Source: Ptychodera flava (taxonomy: Eukaryota; Hemichordata; Enteropneusta; Ptychoderidae). Taken from it: a DNA stretch of 64,000 nt. A program made the translations under genes and the position numbers. How positions within the stretch are numbered: the first letter of the stretch is position 1; every line of letters starts with the position of its first letter. The notes under the pieces are model-generated. The model saw only the letters and a program-made list of their open reading frames with translations, ran no database searches and had not been told where the DNA came from. The DNA is taken from contig NC_091941.1 in NCBI RefSeq assembly GCF_041260155.1, forward strand, positions 39,008,747 to 39,072,746, read 5' to 3'. This document shows positions 38,901 through 50,517 of this stretch, piece after piece.

Positions 38901-41900
38901 ATAGCAATAGGTGTATATATTGACAGATAGCAGTAGGTGTATATATTGACAGATAGCAATGTTGGTATATACTGACAGATAGCAAAAGGTGTATATATTG
39001 ACAGATAGCAATGTTGGTATATATTGACAGATAGCAATATTGGTATATATTGACAGATAGCAATGTTGGTATATATTAACAGATAGCAATGTTGGTATAT
39101 ATTGACAGATAGTAATAGGTGTATATATTGACAGATAGCAATGTCGGTTTATATTGACAAATAGCAATGTCGGTATATATTGATAGATAGCAATAGGTGT
39201 ATATATTGACAGATAGCAATGTCGGTATATATTGACAGATAGCAATGTCGGTATATATTGACAGATAGCAATGTCGGTATATATTGATAGATAGCAATAG
39301 GTGTATATATTGACAGATAGCAATGTTGGTATATATTGATAGATAGCAATAGGTGTATATATTGACAGATAGCAATGTTGGTATATATTGATAGATAGCA
39401 ATAGGTGTATATATTGACAGATAGCAATGTCGGTTTATATTGACAAATAGCAATGTCGGTATATATTGACAGATAGCAATAGGTGTATACCGTACATTGA
39501 TAGGAAGATGCTGATAATATGAAAGAATGACTCTGTTGACATCTAAGAATTAACACATCATGTAACAAATTGTGTTAGAAATATCTTAGTATAAGTTTTC
39601 TATATCCTTCAATCAATAATATGAAATAAGTCACCCTGAAACATACTCAGGTAGGACAACTCTAGACATGATTTTACACATCTACATGATATGAATTAAC
39701 CGTACATTCTGAAAATCATTAGCTATACTCTTTGAAGGTCAAATGAATTCCCTGACAAGAAATTGCTTGCATTGAAATTAAATTGTTACATCCTATGTAA
39801 ATAAATATAATAATAAAATGTTTGTTTGCAGAAGAATGATTCACGTGATGCAAAAGATGCTCAGTTTGGAGTGTTCAAAACTACTCCAAGGGTTGCTCAA
39901 TTACCATCGATGCCAGCAATAACTACACTGTTTTACTGTTGTATATATCACTATGATAAGCCAGAGGTGAGTTCTTTATCAAGGAATGTGTGTTAGAATC
40001 TCACCAAAAGATGCAGAGGGAGATATCTTACATAAAACTTTCCACCTTAGCTCTACTGAAACAAAACCATTTTTGGTACATTTTGAGTTCTGTCTGTGAA
40101 CAGGAATGAGTCAAATTTATCAAGTTTCATCAAAATGTATAAACCCGCCTCCAGTACCTTGTTGAAATTACTTGTCTGATGGCTTTCACATTTGGTTTGT
40201 AGGTTCCTAGGGTGACCAAATATCTTTAAATTATGATTAAATTTGCATCTATAAAGTTTAGTCCAAATTTTTCATCTTTGGCAAAAACAATTACAATTCA
40301 ATTTTACATGTAGGGTTTGAAATGATAATGAAATATGAATATATAAATATTCAGGGCTAATTTTTACACATCAATTAATGCACATATGAGTATGTCATTT
40401 TCTTATCACATCGGAGCACATTGTACTGCTGTTTTTGCATAATCCATTACTGATTCAACATTTATACATCACTAATGAGAATTTTTCTTGTTTTTCAGAA
40501 TTCCATTTCAAGTCCCTTTTCAATCAGGAGAGATTTTAAACTTTCTGAAAATCAGTTTTTATATACAGCTCTCACAGCAAGGGCTAAACTGAATGAATGG
40601 CGTGATATTGAAACTCTTCTTACAGGCAAGGTATGAAGTGTCAGTTAATATTATTTTTGGAAGTTTTTTCACATTTCACCCTGTGTTTCTCAATCATAAA
40701 CTAAATTATTCTGCCATTACTTCTGAGATAAACTTTGAATTACTCAGTATTTCTCAGAAGTAACTGTATTGAAAGTACAATAAAGCCCACAGTCTTAATA
40801 ACTGACTGACATACTGAGCATTGGAGAGCAACATATACAGATAACTGTAAAATTCATGGGTGATTAGCTTTTGTGCAACAGGCTATGGAACATCTTATAT
40901 TGTGGTTTGAATTTTTAAAAAATCCACCATAATTGGTTTACTATTTTCATTCACAAAGGAACTACCAGTTCCTGTCAAATCTCAATAAAACTGTAACAAA
41001 AAATGCATTGACCTTTCCAAATACCTATTCAAAAACCTATTCTATTTCTCTGACTCAGATGATTTACTGACATGTTGGGTGGAACTTATCTAGTTTTGGT
41101 GTTCACTGTCTTCTTGATTCAATAATGTCACTCTTTCAAAAACAGTGGATAGGGCCCTAGGGTCAAAGGATATTCACATTCCATTGTGTGCAATGTAACA
41201 ATATCATACACTACAGTGGATAGGGTGATAGCACATTCATGTTCCATTGTGTGCAATGTAACAATATCATACACCACAGTGGATAGGGTGATAGCATGTT
41301 CACATTCCATTGTGTGCAATGTAACAATATCATACACCACAGTGGATAGGGTGATAGCATGTTCATGTTTCATTGTGTGCAATGTAACAATATCATACAC
41401 CACAGTGGATAGGGTGATAGCATGTTCACATTCCATTGTGTGCAATGTAACAATATCATACACCACAGTGGATAGGGTGATAGCATGTTCATGTTCCATT
41501 GTGTGCAATGTAACAATATCATACACCACAGTGGATAGGGTGATAGCATGTTCACATTCCATTGTGTGCAATGTAACAATATCATACACCACAGTGGATA
41601 GGGTGATAGCATGTTCATGTTTCATTGTGTGCAATGTAACAATATCATACACCACAGTGGATAGGGTGATAGCATGTTCATGTTTCATTGTGTGCAATGT
41701 AACAATATCATACACCACAGTGGATAGGGTGATAGCATGTTCACGTTTCATTGTGTGCAATGTAACAATATCATACACCACAGTGGATAGGGTGATAGCA
41801 TGTTCACATTCCATTGTGTGCAATGTAACAATATCATACACCACAGTGGATAGGGTGATAGCATGTTCATGTTCCATTGTGTGCAATGTAACAATATCAT

Positions 41901-44900
41901 ACACCACAGTGGATAGGGTGATAGCATGTTCATGTTCCATTGTGTGCAATGTAACAATATCATACACCACAGTGGATAGGGTGATAGCATGTTCATGTTC
42001 CATTGTGTGCAATGTAACAATATCATACACCACAGTGGATAGGGTGTTAGCATGTTCATGTTCCATTGTGTGCAATGTAACAATATCATACACCACAGTG
42101 GATAGGGTGATAGCATGTTCATGTTTCATTGTGTGCAATGTAACAATATCATACACCACAGTGGATAGGGTGATAGCATGTTCACGTTCCATTGTGTGCA
42201 ATGTAACAATATCATACACCACAGTGGATAGGGTGATAGCATGTTCACGTTTCATTGTGTGCAATGTAACAATATCATACACCACAGTGGATAGGGTGAT
42301 AGCATGTTCACGTTTCATTGTGTGCAATGTAACAATATCATACACCACAGTGGATAGGGTGATAGCATGTTCACGTTTCATTGTGTGCAATGTAACAATA
42401 TCATACACCACAGTGGATAGGGTGATAGCATGTTCACGTTCCATTGTGTGCAATGTAACAATATCATACACCACAGTGGATAGGGTGATAGCATGTTCAC
42501 GTTCCATTGTGTGCAATGTAACAATATCATACACCACAGTGGATAGGGTGATAGCATGTTCACGTTCCATTGTGTGCAATGTAACAATATCATACACCAC
42601 AGTGGATAGGGTGATAGCATGTTCACGTTCCATTGTGTGCAATGTAACAATATCATACACCACAGTGGATAGGGTGATAGCATGTTCACGTTTCATTGTG
42701 TGCAATGTAACAATATCATACACCACAGTGGATAGGGTGATAGCATGTTCACGTTTCATTGTGTGCAATGTAACAATATCATACACCACAGTGGATAGGG
42801 TGATAGCATGTTCATGTTCCATTGTGTGCAATGTAACAATATCATACACCACAGTGGATAGGGTGATAGCATGTTCATGTTCCATTGTGTGCAATGTAAC
42901 AATATCATACACCACAGTGGATAGGGTGATAGCATGTTCATGTTCCATTGTGTGCAATGTAACACTATCATACACCACAGTGGATAGGGTGATAGCATGT
43001 TCATGTTCCATTGTGTGCAATGTAACAATATCATACACCACAGTGGATAGGGTGATAGCATGTTCATGTTTCATTCTGGGCAATGTAACACTATCATACA
43101 CCGGAGTTCAAGAAAAGAATAAAAAATAGCTCAGGAAAATAACATTGTTATCATTCAGTTGATGCCACAACCACATTAGCAATAAGAATTTTGAATGTAT
43201 TTGTCTGTGATTTGAATAGGCCATAATTAAGCTTTTTAGCATATTAAATCTGTGGGTTTGAAATTTTTTACTTTAAATGGTTTGTCTATATATATTTCAG
43301 ACTGATATATTGTTGTTTATTTACATTCATATCCATAGGGTTGGTTTGGTACAAAGAAAATGAAAGCTAGTATAGGATTTGAAAAAGTTATAGACATTCT
43401 TAACAAAATGAATGCACCCAAGGAGGTAAGTAGTAGATAATACTGCATTCATTGTTTTTTATGACAGTACGTGTAAACCTGATGATTTGAGCAATGTTAG
43501 CTTCAGAATCAAGATTTGTGTCAAGTCTATAGAGAGCATTTACATAAAACCAGTATGGAAAGGTTCTTTTCTAGGAAAAGTTATATTTCAAAGTCATAAA
43601 GTGAAGTTCAAAAACAATTTGTGTATGAGTACTGATATAACATCCTGTAGAAATAATTTCTTTTTCCATAAAATGTGATTCACTTTGGTCTATCCATGAT
43701 GATCCTAATGGGGTTGATGGAAAATTATTTGATATTCTTAAATTGTTAAAATATGGAATACTTCAGCCTGCCATGTAAGTATCTAGAATCTGAAATATCT
43801 CCATCATTTACTAAGCAATAAAAGGACAGTGACATATTACTTGTAACATTTACTTACCCAGGCTGTCGTCATTACTTTCAGATTTTGGATAAGTATTTAC
43901 AGCACATTGATGATACAGATCAAAGGTTATCAATTGCCATGAAATTGCAGTGTCCCAAAACAGTAATAGATACTCTGGTACAACTAAAAGACAGACAGCA
44001 ACTCCTGAAGTATGAAAAAAGGCTTCCTCCAAGAAGTGCAGAAGCAATACGAATAGAAACGATAATGAGGAATTCAGTGAGTATCATGATATACCGGTAG
44101 AGCTACCTTTCACCAATATGATGATGTAGAAGTACCATTAGATAATGTGATGTAATTGATGCTAATTTTAGTGTTGAAGAACTTACTCAACAGCTTTCCT
44201 ATTTTCTTCATGACAGCCTGAATTGCATGCGTTTTGACTTGCAAAGTCTGTATTTCAAGTGAAAGCTATCAAGGCATATAAGAATTGAAACTCTCATCTA
44301 TTATTATTATTATTACTCTTTATTTATAGAGGGTAATCTGAGTTACAAATGAATTGTAATTTACATCAGAGCCCTCGTCAAGAAAGCAACAAATCAATAC
44401 AGAGTAATTAATTATACATCAAAAGAAAAAAAAGAAAAGATACAACGAAAGCATCTAATCCAGTGATGAACCCTCATTAATAAATTTTTGAAAAAGAAAA
44501 TTGCGCAATTGAGATTTGAACTGCGATAGTCTTTGAACACTTCGGATTGAAATAGGAATATTATTCCAAATCGTTGTGGCTCGATAAATGAACGATCTCT
44601 GTCCCGTAGCTGTTTTGAAATTGGAGCCTATAAATTCCTATTACTAGAACTACGGGTATTAATATTACTCACGTCAGAGATATAACGGAACTGGTGTAAG
44701 TAATCAGGTGCAAGCCCATTCAAGATTTTAAAGGTCATTACAGCAATGAAATAATCAATTCGAAAGTCAATGGGTAGCCAATGAAGGCGAGAGAAAAGTG
44801 TACGTGTAGAAACTGTAATGTCAACACCTAAAATAACCCTGGCCGCTCTCTTTTGAAGCCTGTAAATTCTTTGTAAATTACTCTTTGTGGTGTTTCCCCA

Positions 44901-45944
44901 TACAGTACAGCAATAATCGAAAACAGAAAGAAAAGTGGCATTGTAAACTGAAATAAGGACACTATGAGGAGTTAAAGGACACAGCCTTTGCAAGACTCCT
45001 ATTCTCATAGATAATTTCTTACACAACTTATTTACATGATTATCCCAACTTAGAGTACTGTCAATCTCAATACCGAGAAGGTTGTGACTGAAAACATTCG
45101 AAATCTCACAGTTGTTTATACATACATTAATTGTTACATTTGACTCTTTTAAATTTTTAACCTTCGGGTTTGACGCTACAATCATACTCTTTGTCTTCGT
45201 GGTATTGATGGACATCTATGATTTAATAAACTTACCAAAGAGTGACTTGCACTGATAACTACTCTAAAGATGCTGGGTGAATGATGTCTGTGTCAGTGAG
45301 ACCTACATCAGTTCATGCAGAATCAAACAAATGTTGTCCAAGTAAATTTATCATTTACCTTGTACTACAGCTTTCTTACAATGGTTTTGAATTTAAGATA
45401 AAGGAGGGAAAGTCAAACGGGGGGGGGGGGTTTCAATACAAAATACAAGAATGAGATACGGTACCTGATAGACAACATGCTTCATATCACTCAAGTACTG
45501 CCAGTAGTGCAGCATTAGGGACGGAGTGATAGATCTGTCTTGCCAGACCTTTGTGTACAGTGGTGAAATAATGGTAGGAGGGATAAATATCTGAACAAAG
45601 AAATGAATGTACATGTAGATCTGTCAGAAGCAGACAGTAGAATAGATATGTGACATTGTCTTTATATTCTCTTGAATAGTCTATGATGGCTGCAATAATC
45701 ATGGTATATTCCCAGATGGGGTGGCTCTCTTTAAAAAGTAGATATTTGTGTGGGCAACAACCTGAGTGTTAACTTTTGTAGGTCAAGACCAATATAATGC
45801 CAATGTCAAAGACATTCCTAAACTTGCTGTGTCCAACATGGAATGTATTTGTTGTTGAATTTATCAGTGTTGTTATAGAAACTCCAACCTTGACAGGTTG
45901 TTCTGTATTCTTTTGTTTTTCAGAATATGAAATGGAAGAACTGA
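29308..45944 (+). CDS. VIPAS39: VIPAS39 (SPE-39/VIPAR), VPS33B partner
   Basis: Exons: 29308-29328, 31915-32022, 32898-33006, 33380-33535, 34404-34457, 34839-34933, 35991-36152, 36338-36474, 36615-36642, 36964-37037, 37462-37552, 39832-39966, 40499-40630, 43339-43425, 43882-44076, 45924-45944. They total 1605 nt and 534 residues; human VIPAS39 has 493. The N-terminal third is acidic and Ser/Thr-rich, as in the family. From residue ~183 to the end it is the Vps16-C-like helical region, with strong matches to the human protein: DKLALLDEAVKSHDGNAII, DHCALLERQIAIE, ITTLFYCCIYHY, TALTARAKLNEW, IGFEKVIDILNKMNAP and VIDTLVQLKDRQQLL. The last exon codes only NMKWKN-stop, matching the human IRWKN end. 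The protein binds VPS33B (CHEVI complex) in endosomal recycling and lysosome-related organelle formation. Introns 11 and 13 carry unusual arrays. Confidence 0.95.
29769..29870. mobile_element. partial copy of the 8470-9702 element
   Basis: The left part (TAATAATTACACATATTACTTCAAG, then AACAAAGTAATAATAC) matches the terminal repeat of the element at 8470, and TTACTTAAGTTTCATGCATC with its continuation matches the nested palindrome arm at 9580. The copy runs into a (TA)n tract and no matching right end was found. It lies in VIPAS39 intron 1. Confidence 0.6.
29888..29966. repeat. (TA)n microsatellite
   Basis: TA dinucleotide run with two short interruptions in VIPAS39 intron 1. Confidence 0.9.
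29981..30100. repeat. perfect 60-bp tandem duplication
   Basis: Bases 29981-30040 are repeated without a single difference at 30041-30100 (unit begins AAAGTTTCCAGAAAGACACG). The identity implies a very recent duplication or an assembly artefact. Confidence 0.95.
30180..30940. mobile_element. MITE with CAGGGCTCGAAATTA ends
   Basis: The left end CAGGGCTCGAAATTA is mirrored by TAATTTCGAGCCCTG at the right. TCATG flanks both sides as a possible 5-bp target duplication. Inside, sub-terminal inverted phrases about GGTAGTCCA and GGGCTACCATTT recur. At 761 bp it has no transposase frame. The CAGGG...CCCTG ends are hAT-like but the short duplication is not, so classification is open. It lies in VIPAS39 intron 1. 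Confidence 0.65.
30941..31914. other. rest of VIPAS39 intron 1
   Basis: This holds a CpG-bearing patch at about 31500-31740, including another perfect TGACGTCA at about 31725 and TACGTCATTATTGCGTCA near 31540. It could be an intronic enhancer, an alternative promoter or an old element; I see no exon in it. Confidence 0.4.
37541..37996. repeat. 20-bp minisatellite built from the exon 11 / intron 11 junction
   Basis: About 22 copies of a 20-bp unit (for example GCAATAGAGGTATATGCATG) begin inside the last codons of VIPAS39 exon 11 and run into the intron. The unit contains the exon end AATAGAG and the donor GTATGT or GTATAT. Units differ mainly in CATGG versus CATACC and in a few indels. Confidence 0.95.
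37997..38487. mobile_element. palindromic insertion between the two intron 11 arrays
   Basis: An inverted repeat occupies 38027-38170: GGGCAATATCACGATTTGTG and GCCTGCCCAAGGG on the left are mirrored by CCCAAGGGCAGGCC and TGTGATATTGCCC on the right. The sequence from 38171 to 38487 is non-repetitive. Minisatellite-like sequence resumes directly after it, so an element probably inserted into what was one repeat region. Confidence 0.6.
38488..39490. repeat. 26-bp minisatellite, also derived from the exon 11 donor
   Basis: About 38 copies of a 26-bp unit such as GACAGATAGCAATGTCGGTA + TATATT. The copy at 38659-38679 is identical over 21 bases to the exon 11 end and donor at 37537-37557 (GACAGATAGCAATAGAGGTA and the next base). 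Main variants at the former exon edge are AATAGAG, AATGTCG, AATGTTG and AATAGGT. Confidence 0.95.
41142..43105. repeat. 63-bp minisatellite, about 30 copies
   Basis: The unit begins GTGTGCAATGTAACAATATC and continues ATACACCACAGTGGATAGGG, then TGATAGCATGTTCACGTTTC and ATT. Copies are nearly identical; the two outermost on each side are slightly diverged. It lies in VIPAS39 intron 13. Because 63 is divisible by three and the unit has no stop in one frame on each strand, long open frames appear on both strands; these are by-products. Confidence 0.97.
44299..45218 (-). mobile_element. 5'-truncated LINE, end of the reverse-transcriptase ORF
   Basis: Read on the minus strand, 45215 to 44628 codes for the end of a non-LTR reverse transcriptase: FSHNLLGIEIDSTLSWDNHV, then VFDYCCTVWGN, LQKRAARVIL and LFSRLHWLPIDFRI, a signature common in CR1/L2/Jockey-type elements. 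A single TAG interrupts the frame at about 44628. Coding resumes in the same frame through RSFIYRATTIWNNIP to a stop near 44459. The 3' UTR ends in an (AAT)n tail at 44299-44317. The 5' end is cut at about 45218. It lies in VIPAS39 intron 15, opposite to the gene, and is dead. Confidence 0.85.
45219..45923. other. rest of VIPAS39 intron 15
   Basis: Unique AT-rich sequence with a run of about 12 G residues at 45419-45430. No exon or element recognised. Confidence 0.5.
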
Positions 45945-48900
45945 TACCTATTATGCTGCTCTTTGATGTCAGACAAGACCTCCGCTACATGCAATGCATA
46001 TTTTTGTGTAAAAAAACTGTCAAGACTGCCCCTTTGCTTGTCCCAAGATATCAGATGATCAGTACTTTATGATCTCCAAAGCAAAATCTATCACTGCATG
46101 GAACACACAATATGGTCAAGCATGTTATATTATAGAAGAGTAACACACAAGATTCCAAAATTATTAAAACTTATTCATCAGCTTATCATGACTTCTCTAA
46201 ACTAATAAGTAAATAATTTTCAATGATTTGGATCGCACAGGGAGCAATATTTCATTCTGTAAACAAGGATTATAAAAGTATAAGGAATATACTGCTTGCA
46301 AGCTATGATTTAGGTATTTCATCGGTGCCATATTAAGCCATTGTACCTGGTGGTGTATATATGATGTATGAGCGTAAGCATTTGACATTTAGACTGTATA
46401 TTTTGTAAAATTCATTTGTAAATTACATGTAAGTTGCAACTCGACTGTAGAAGCCAAAATCATGGTAAAGCCAATGGCAGGTGTAGTGATTTCACCAACA
46501 CTTTATACAATGGAGTCAATGACACTATGTTCTATAAAACATTGTATCTATGGAATATTGAGAACCGGTTGGTTACATGCAAGTTCAATAGAACAGAGAT
46601 GACGCCGTCATTATGTACTGTATGTTTTTCACCAGTCAATGTGTACAGCTGTTTGTGCTTTTCTACATCTGATCCTCTGCCATAGTGCTAGAGAATGATG
46701 TGTGAAGAAAGAAATGATTAGGTAGCATGCTAGATGGTGTTGTAGTGTACAAATTGCAATATAGTGACTGACCCTTGATGAAAGTTTATATATGTCAGCA
46801 TGACTTCTGAAGATTTAAGACCTTACTTTATATACGGATGTACGGTAGGATTATCACTTCCTTCTAAAGACCATTATGACTGCCTTATCTTGAGCTATGT
46901 ACTGCGGAAAAGCTGTTTGGGAAGCCTTTAACTTCTGGTACCATATTATTACAAGCCTTCCCTCACAGAGAAATAGACAATGCCTTTGTCTTCTGTAAGC
47001 ACTCATTGGCATTCATAGAGAGCAGTGACCATTGAGCTAGTAACGTTTATAGCTCCATGCAGTGACTGACCATTTTGTATGTTTTGATGACAGTCGGAGT
47101 TTGCTGACATAATCTGAAGAGCTGACAACAATCTGTTACAGTATTTCTTCTGATAACTCAAAGTCTCAGTCAATGAGTAGCCCAGGGTTTTTCAGCATTG
47201 CCATGGCTAGACTGAAAGGGTCAATCATTTTCTAACCATAACCATGGTTAGGGTTAAAGGTCAGTATTTCAAGAGTGCAAGCACATGGCCAACTGTAATC
47301 TATTAATGTTGGCAAGATTCTGGTGTATTGATCAGCACTGTTGTGTAATCATGGTTACTCTACCCCACAAGTGGAGTAAACGTGGTGTAATGAACATTAT
47401 CCATTAGCTGAATAGGTAGTGAGATTTCAGTGTGATTTCATGTGGCATAGCAGATGCAAGGAGGAAAGAACCAACCTATCAGAAAGATACTTACATAGGG
47501 ACAAAACAAATGAATCAGCCAATCGGTGTTCATCTTAATTAAATCAGTTGTAGATGTGTTGTATTGTACATAAATTAGTATACAAGATACATCCACCTGG
47601 ATTCAAAGCTTGAAACTTCCAATTGCCTTAAATTATGTATTGAAACTGCTAAGCAAAGTTCTTATACAGCAAGAAGCTTTATATCCAATGGCTTTGATAA
47701 CACAAAGATGAACATTGCCGTGTCCCATTGATATCTACCACTGACACATTGCAAGAACAATACCTGAGATCTCTGCTGAAATGTTTTACTTCCAGTGTTT
47801 CCTGATCAGTATTTTTTTCTCAAATTTTGCAAGATTTCGGGAACTTTCCCCACTGCCCTCCAGCTTAGTTACTTTATTTGATTTAAATCTTACAATAATT
47901 TAAATCCACCAAGTATTTTGAGAACGGCATCATTATGAAAATGAATGTTTGACTCACCAAAATAGTGAAATATGCTAATATGTGCACTGTCAAACCAGAT
48001 ATCAACCACGACTATTTTGTTGGTCAAATGGGTCAATCTGTCATGATTGAAGCAATGCTATTGAGCTCTTCCCACAACAATTGTCAGTAAATTATGAAAA
48101 TAAGAGAGAGAGAGATGTTTACATAACCCTGAACAACCAGAATATCTGAATATGCTGATATTGGTACGGTCAAGCTTGTCTCTGCCATGGCAACCAATGC
48201 TAGATTTAGACAATGTAATCTACACACTTACACACTCATTGAACCGATTTCAGTGCAAAGCAGTGAAATGATAGTTTACTCTACGTTCTCTTTGACAAGT
48301 TGCCTGTGGTAAGGTGAGCCAGTGCTCTGATATACATGTACATAGACCAATACCTGTTTGATTTCATGTCAGATTTAAAAAGCAAACACACTCCAGTAAT
48401 ATTTATTGCATCCTTGGTATATGGAATAAATACATCACACCATGACAATGCATCAATGTTTTTATTTTTTCAAATATCTGAATCACATGATTGCACAAAA
48501 ATAAAGACTCTTAACATATTTTTATTGCAAAAAGAGTTGTCTGTGATATCCTGTTGTAAATCACTAAATCCAAACGTTTTATTTTACCACACAACAGAGC
48601 AACGACTGCCCTGTACTGATGTTAGATTGGATAAAACATAGCATGTATGTCACAGTCTCTAAGCTTCAAATTCTTACATTGGAATGGCACGTTAATTTTG
48701 TTCATAGGAAAAAAGCAGAATACATGTAGATATCTCAAAAAATATATCTTAATGCTTCTAGAAGACAAATACAATCAAGATTATTGCAAAACAGGACGTT
48801 ATTGTCCTGAAAGCTTGAGGTAAATACCATGCAAAAATATTGAATATAACTAACATTTGCATACAACAGTAACTGTTTTCACTTCTGAAAACTACAAAAT

Positions 48901-50483
48901 TTGTGGAACACTTTAACTGGAAATGAGAGTAACAAAACAGTTAAGATCTCAGCAAGACTATAAAAGCTAGACAATTGGTAAACATTGATTGGAATGTTAA
49001 GCAATGGCTGCTAGGAAGAGGTGCTAAAACACTGAATAGCATGTATGATGATGCAAGTGATATGGGATGATGCAAGTGATATGGTAACACTGTACATGTC
49101 ATAGTGAGATAAAGTAGCATGGTGTGTCATAACAATTGATACTTCAAACAAATACACGTAATTATTGATTTCTGATATTGCTATGAGTTTTAAAAAAAGG
49201 ATGGAAAGTATATAAAGTTGATGCATATACTGGAAATGGCTAGATGCCATATTTGCATAGACTAGATATATTGGTAAAGGGTCAGTCATTCCTACATGTG
49301 CAAAGTTTATCCTATCAACATCTTAGTTGGCTGAGAATCAAAATCATAAATGTCACACTTGCTACAAGTACTCAGTTTATAGTTATCTTCATGGTATGTT
49401 GATTCAAACCACCAGACACATTTACCTTTCCTGGCTGATCATTAATGATCTGCCCAGAAAGGTAAACTAGCCTATAGTAGGATGTAACAAAATTCTTCAA
49501 TTGCTAACAACCTGGATGATTGTCAGCACCCTGGTAGTATGCTCATTAAAAAAGGGAAGGCATAAGCCAACATGTTATGTCCACTTATCAATCAAGAGGG
49601 CAGCCTTGGCACAACTATAAGATAGGAAAGCCATCACATAGGAAGAATTTGGAGAGAAAAAAATATTAAAACAATCATAGGATTGCATTTTGTATAGACA
49701 ACACTGATCAAAGAATGAGCACTATTAGAGAAATTGCAGGTTTTGTGACCAGGAACATAACCAGTACTTCACACATTTCATGTGCAGAATAGAGCCTGTA
49801 GAAATATGATGTTGAAATGTAAGAAGATCGTCAGTTTGACTTCACCCTAACTTAAAACTAAAGATCTCAACCATGCAAGCAGATTTTCATTTCAGTTGTG
49901 ACCTATGGAACATATAAATACATGTATCAAATTTATGGAAGATAGACAAGCAGCATCTGCTTAGTTTGTTTCATTTTGGTACAAAGTACTTTCATCAAAC
50001 AGAACACACTCACCACCTTGTGATATATTACTTTATACATACTGTACTTTGATGACACGGTAATAACTGGTAAACACCAGAAAGTACGGCACTGAAATTG
50101 TGTACTGTTTTTGATAGCAGTTCAAAATGTAAATAAATTTCAAAAACTGGTAATTTTGTCTCCAGAAGAAACTGGCATCAGAGTGCCTGTCTTTATTGGA
50201 GTAGAATTTTAATATAACACTCTAGCAGTGGCAAGTCATTTCTCACAAAATCGTAAAGTCATTATCAATGATTTAAAACATAATCTCATGTTTCATGAGT
50301 TGTGTAAACCTGCCTAGTAGATAGCACCTCAAGAGCCCATGTTACCTGGCATGTCCACAGATTGGACAAAGGATCAGATTGACAGATTGACATTTATCAT
50401 GATTTTAAAATCCTGTGATCTTCACCAAAGGAACATTGATAAACATGAAATGCATATGGTGCAGATAGTGACTTCACTGACAG
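45945..50483. other. VIPAS39 3' UTR and convergent intergenic DNA
   Basis: About 4.5 kb without a supported gene between two genes that face each other. The first part is presumably VIPAS39 3' UTR; candidate AATAAA signals occur near 48425 and 48500. Short open frames are AT-rich and without family resemblance. A small duplication GATGATGCAAGTGATATGG lies at about 49045-49083. Confidence 0.5.
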
Positions 50484-50489
50484 TTTATT
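50484..50489 (-). terminator. candidate poly(A) signal of the 50518-63299 gene
   Basis: Minus-strand AATAAA about 29 bases after the stop codon of the last exon. This would give a very short 3' UTR. Confidence 0.45.
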
Positions 50490-50517
50490 GATGTACCTTG
50501 GTAGATGATGCTTGATG

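Noticed and set aside
37497-39568. Long minus-strand frames of repeated HIPLLPCIYLY or YLSIYTDIAICQ type
   Set aside because: They translate the 20-bp and 26-bp arrays opposite to VIPAS39; unit lengths not divisible by three keep all frames open for three units per period. No evidence of a gene.
41142-43105. CRISPR array
   Set aside because: There are no unique spacers between constant repeats; units are head-to-tail, and the host is plainly a eukaryote.
41128-43129. Two antiparallel frames of about 650 codons as genes
   Set aside because: They are forced by a 63-bp stop-free repeat within an intron; variation follows CpG decay rather than codon constraint.
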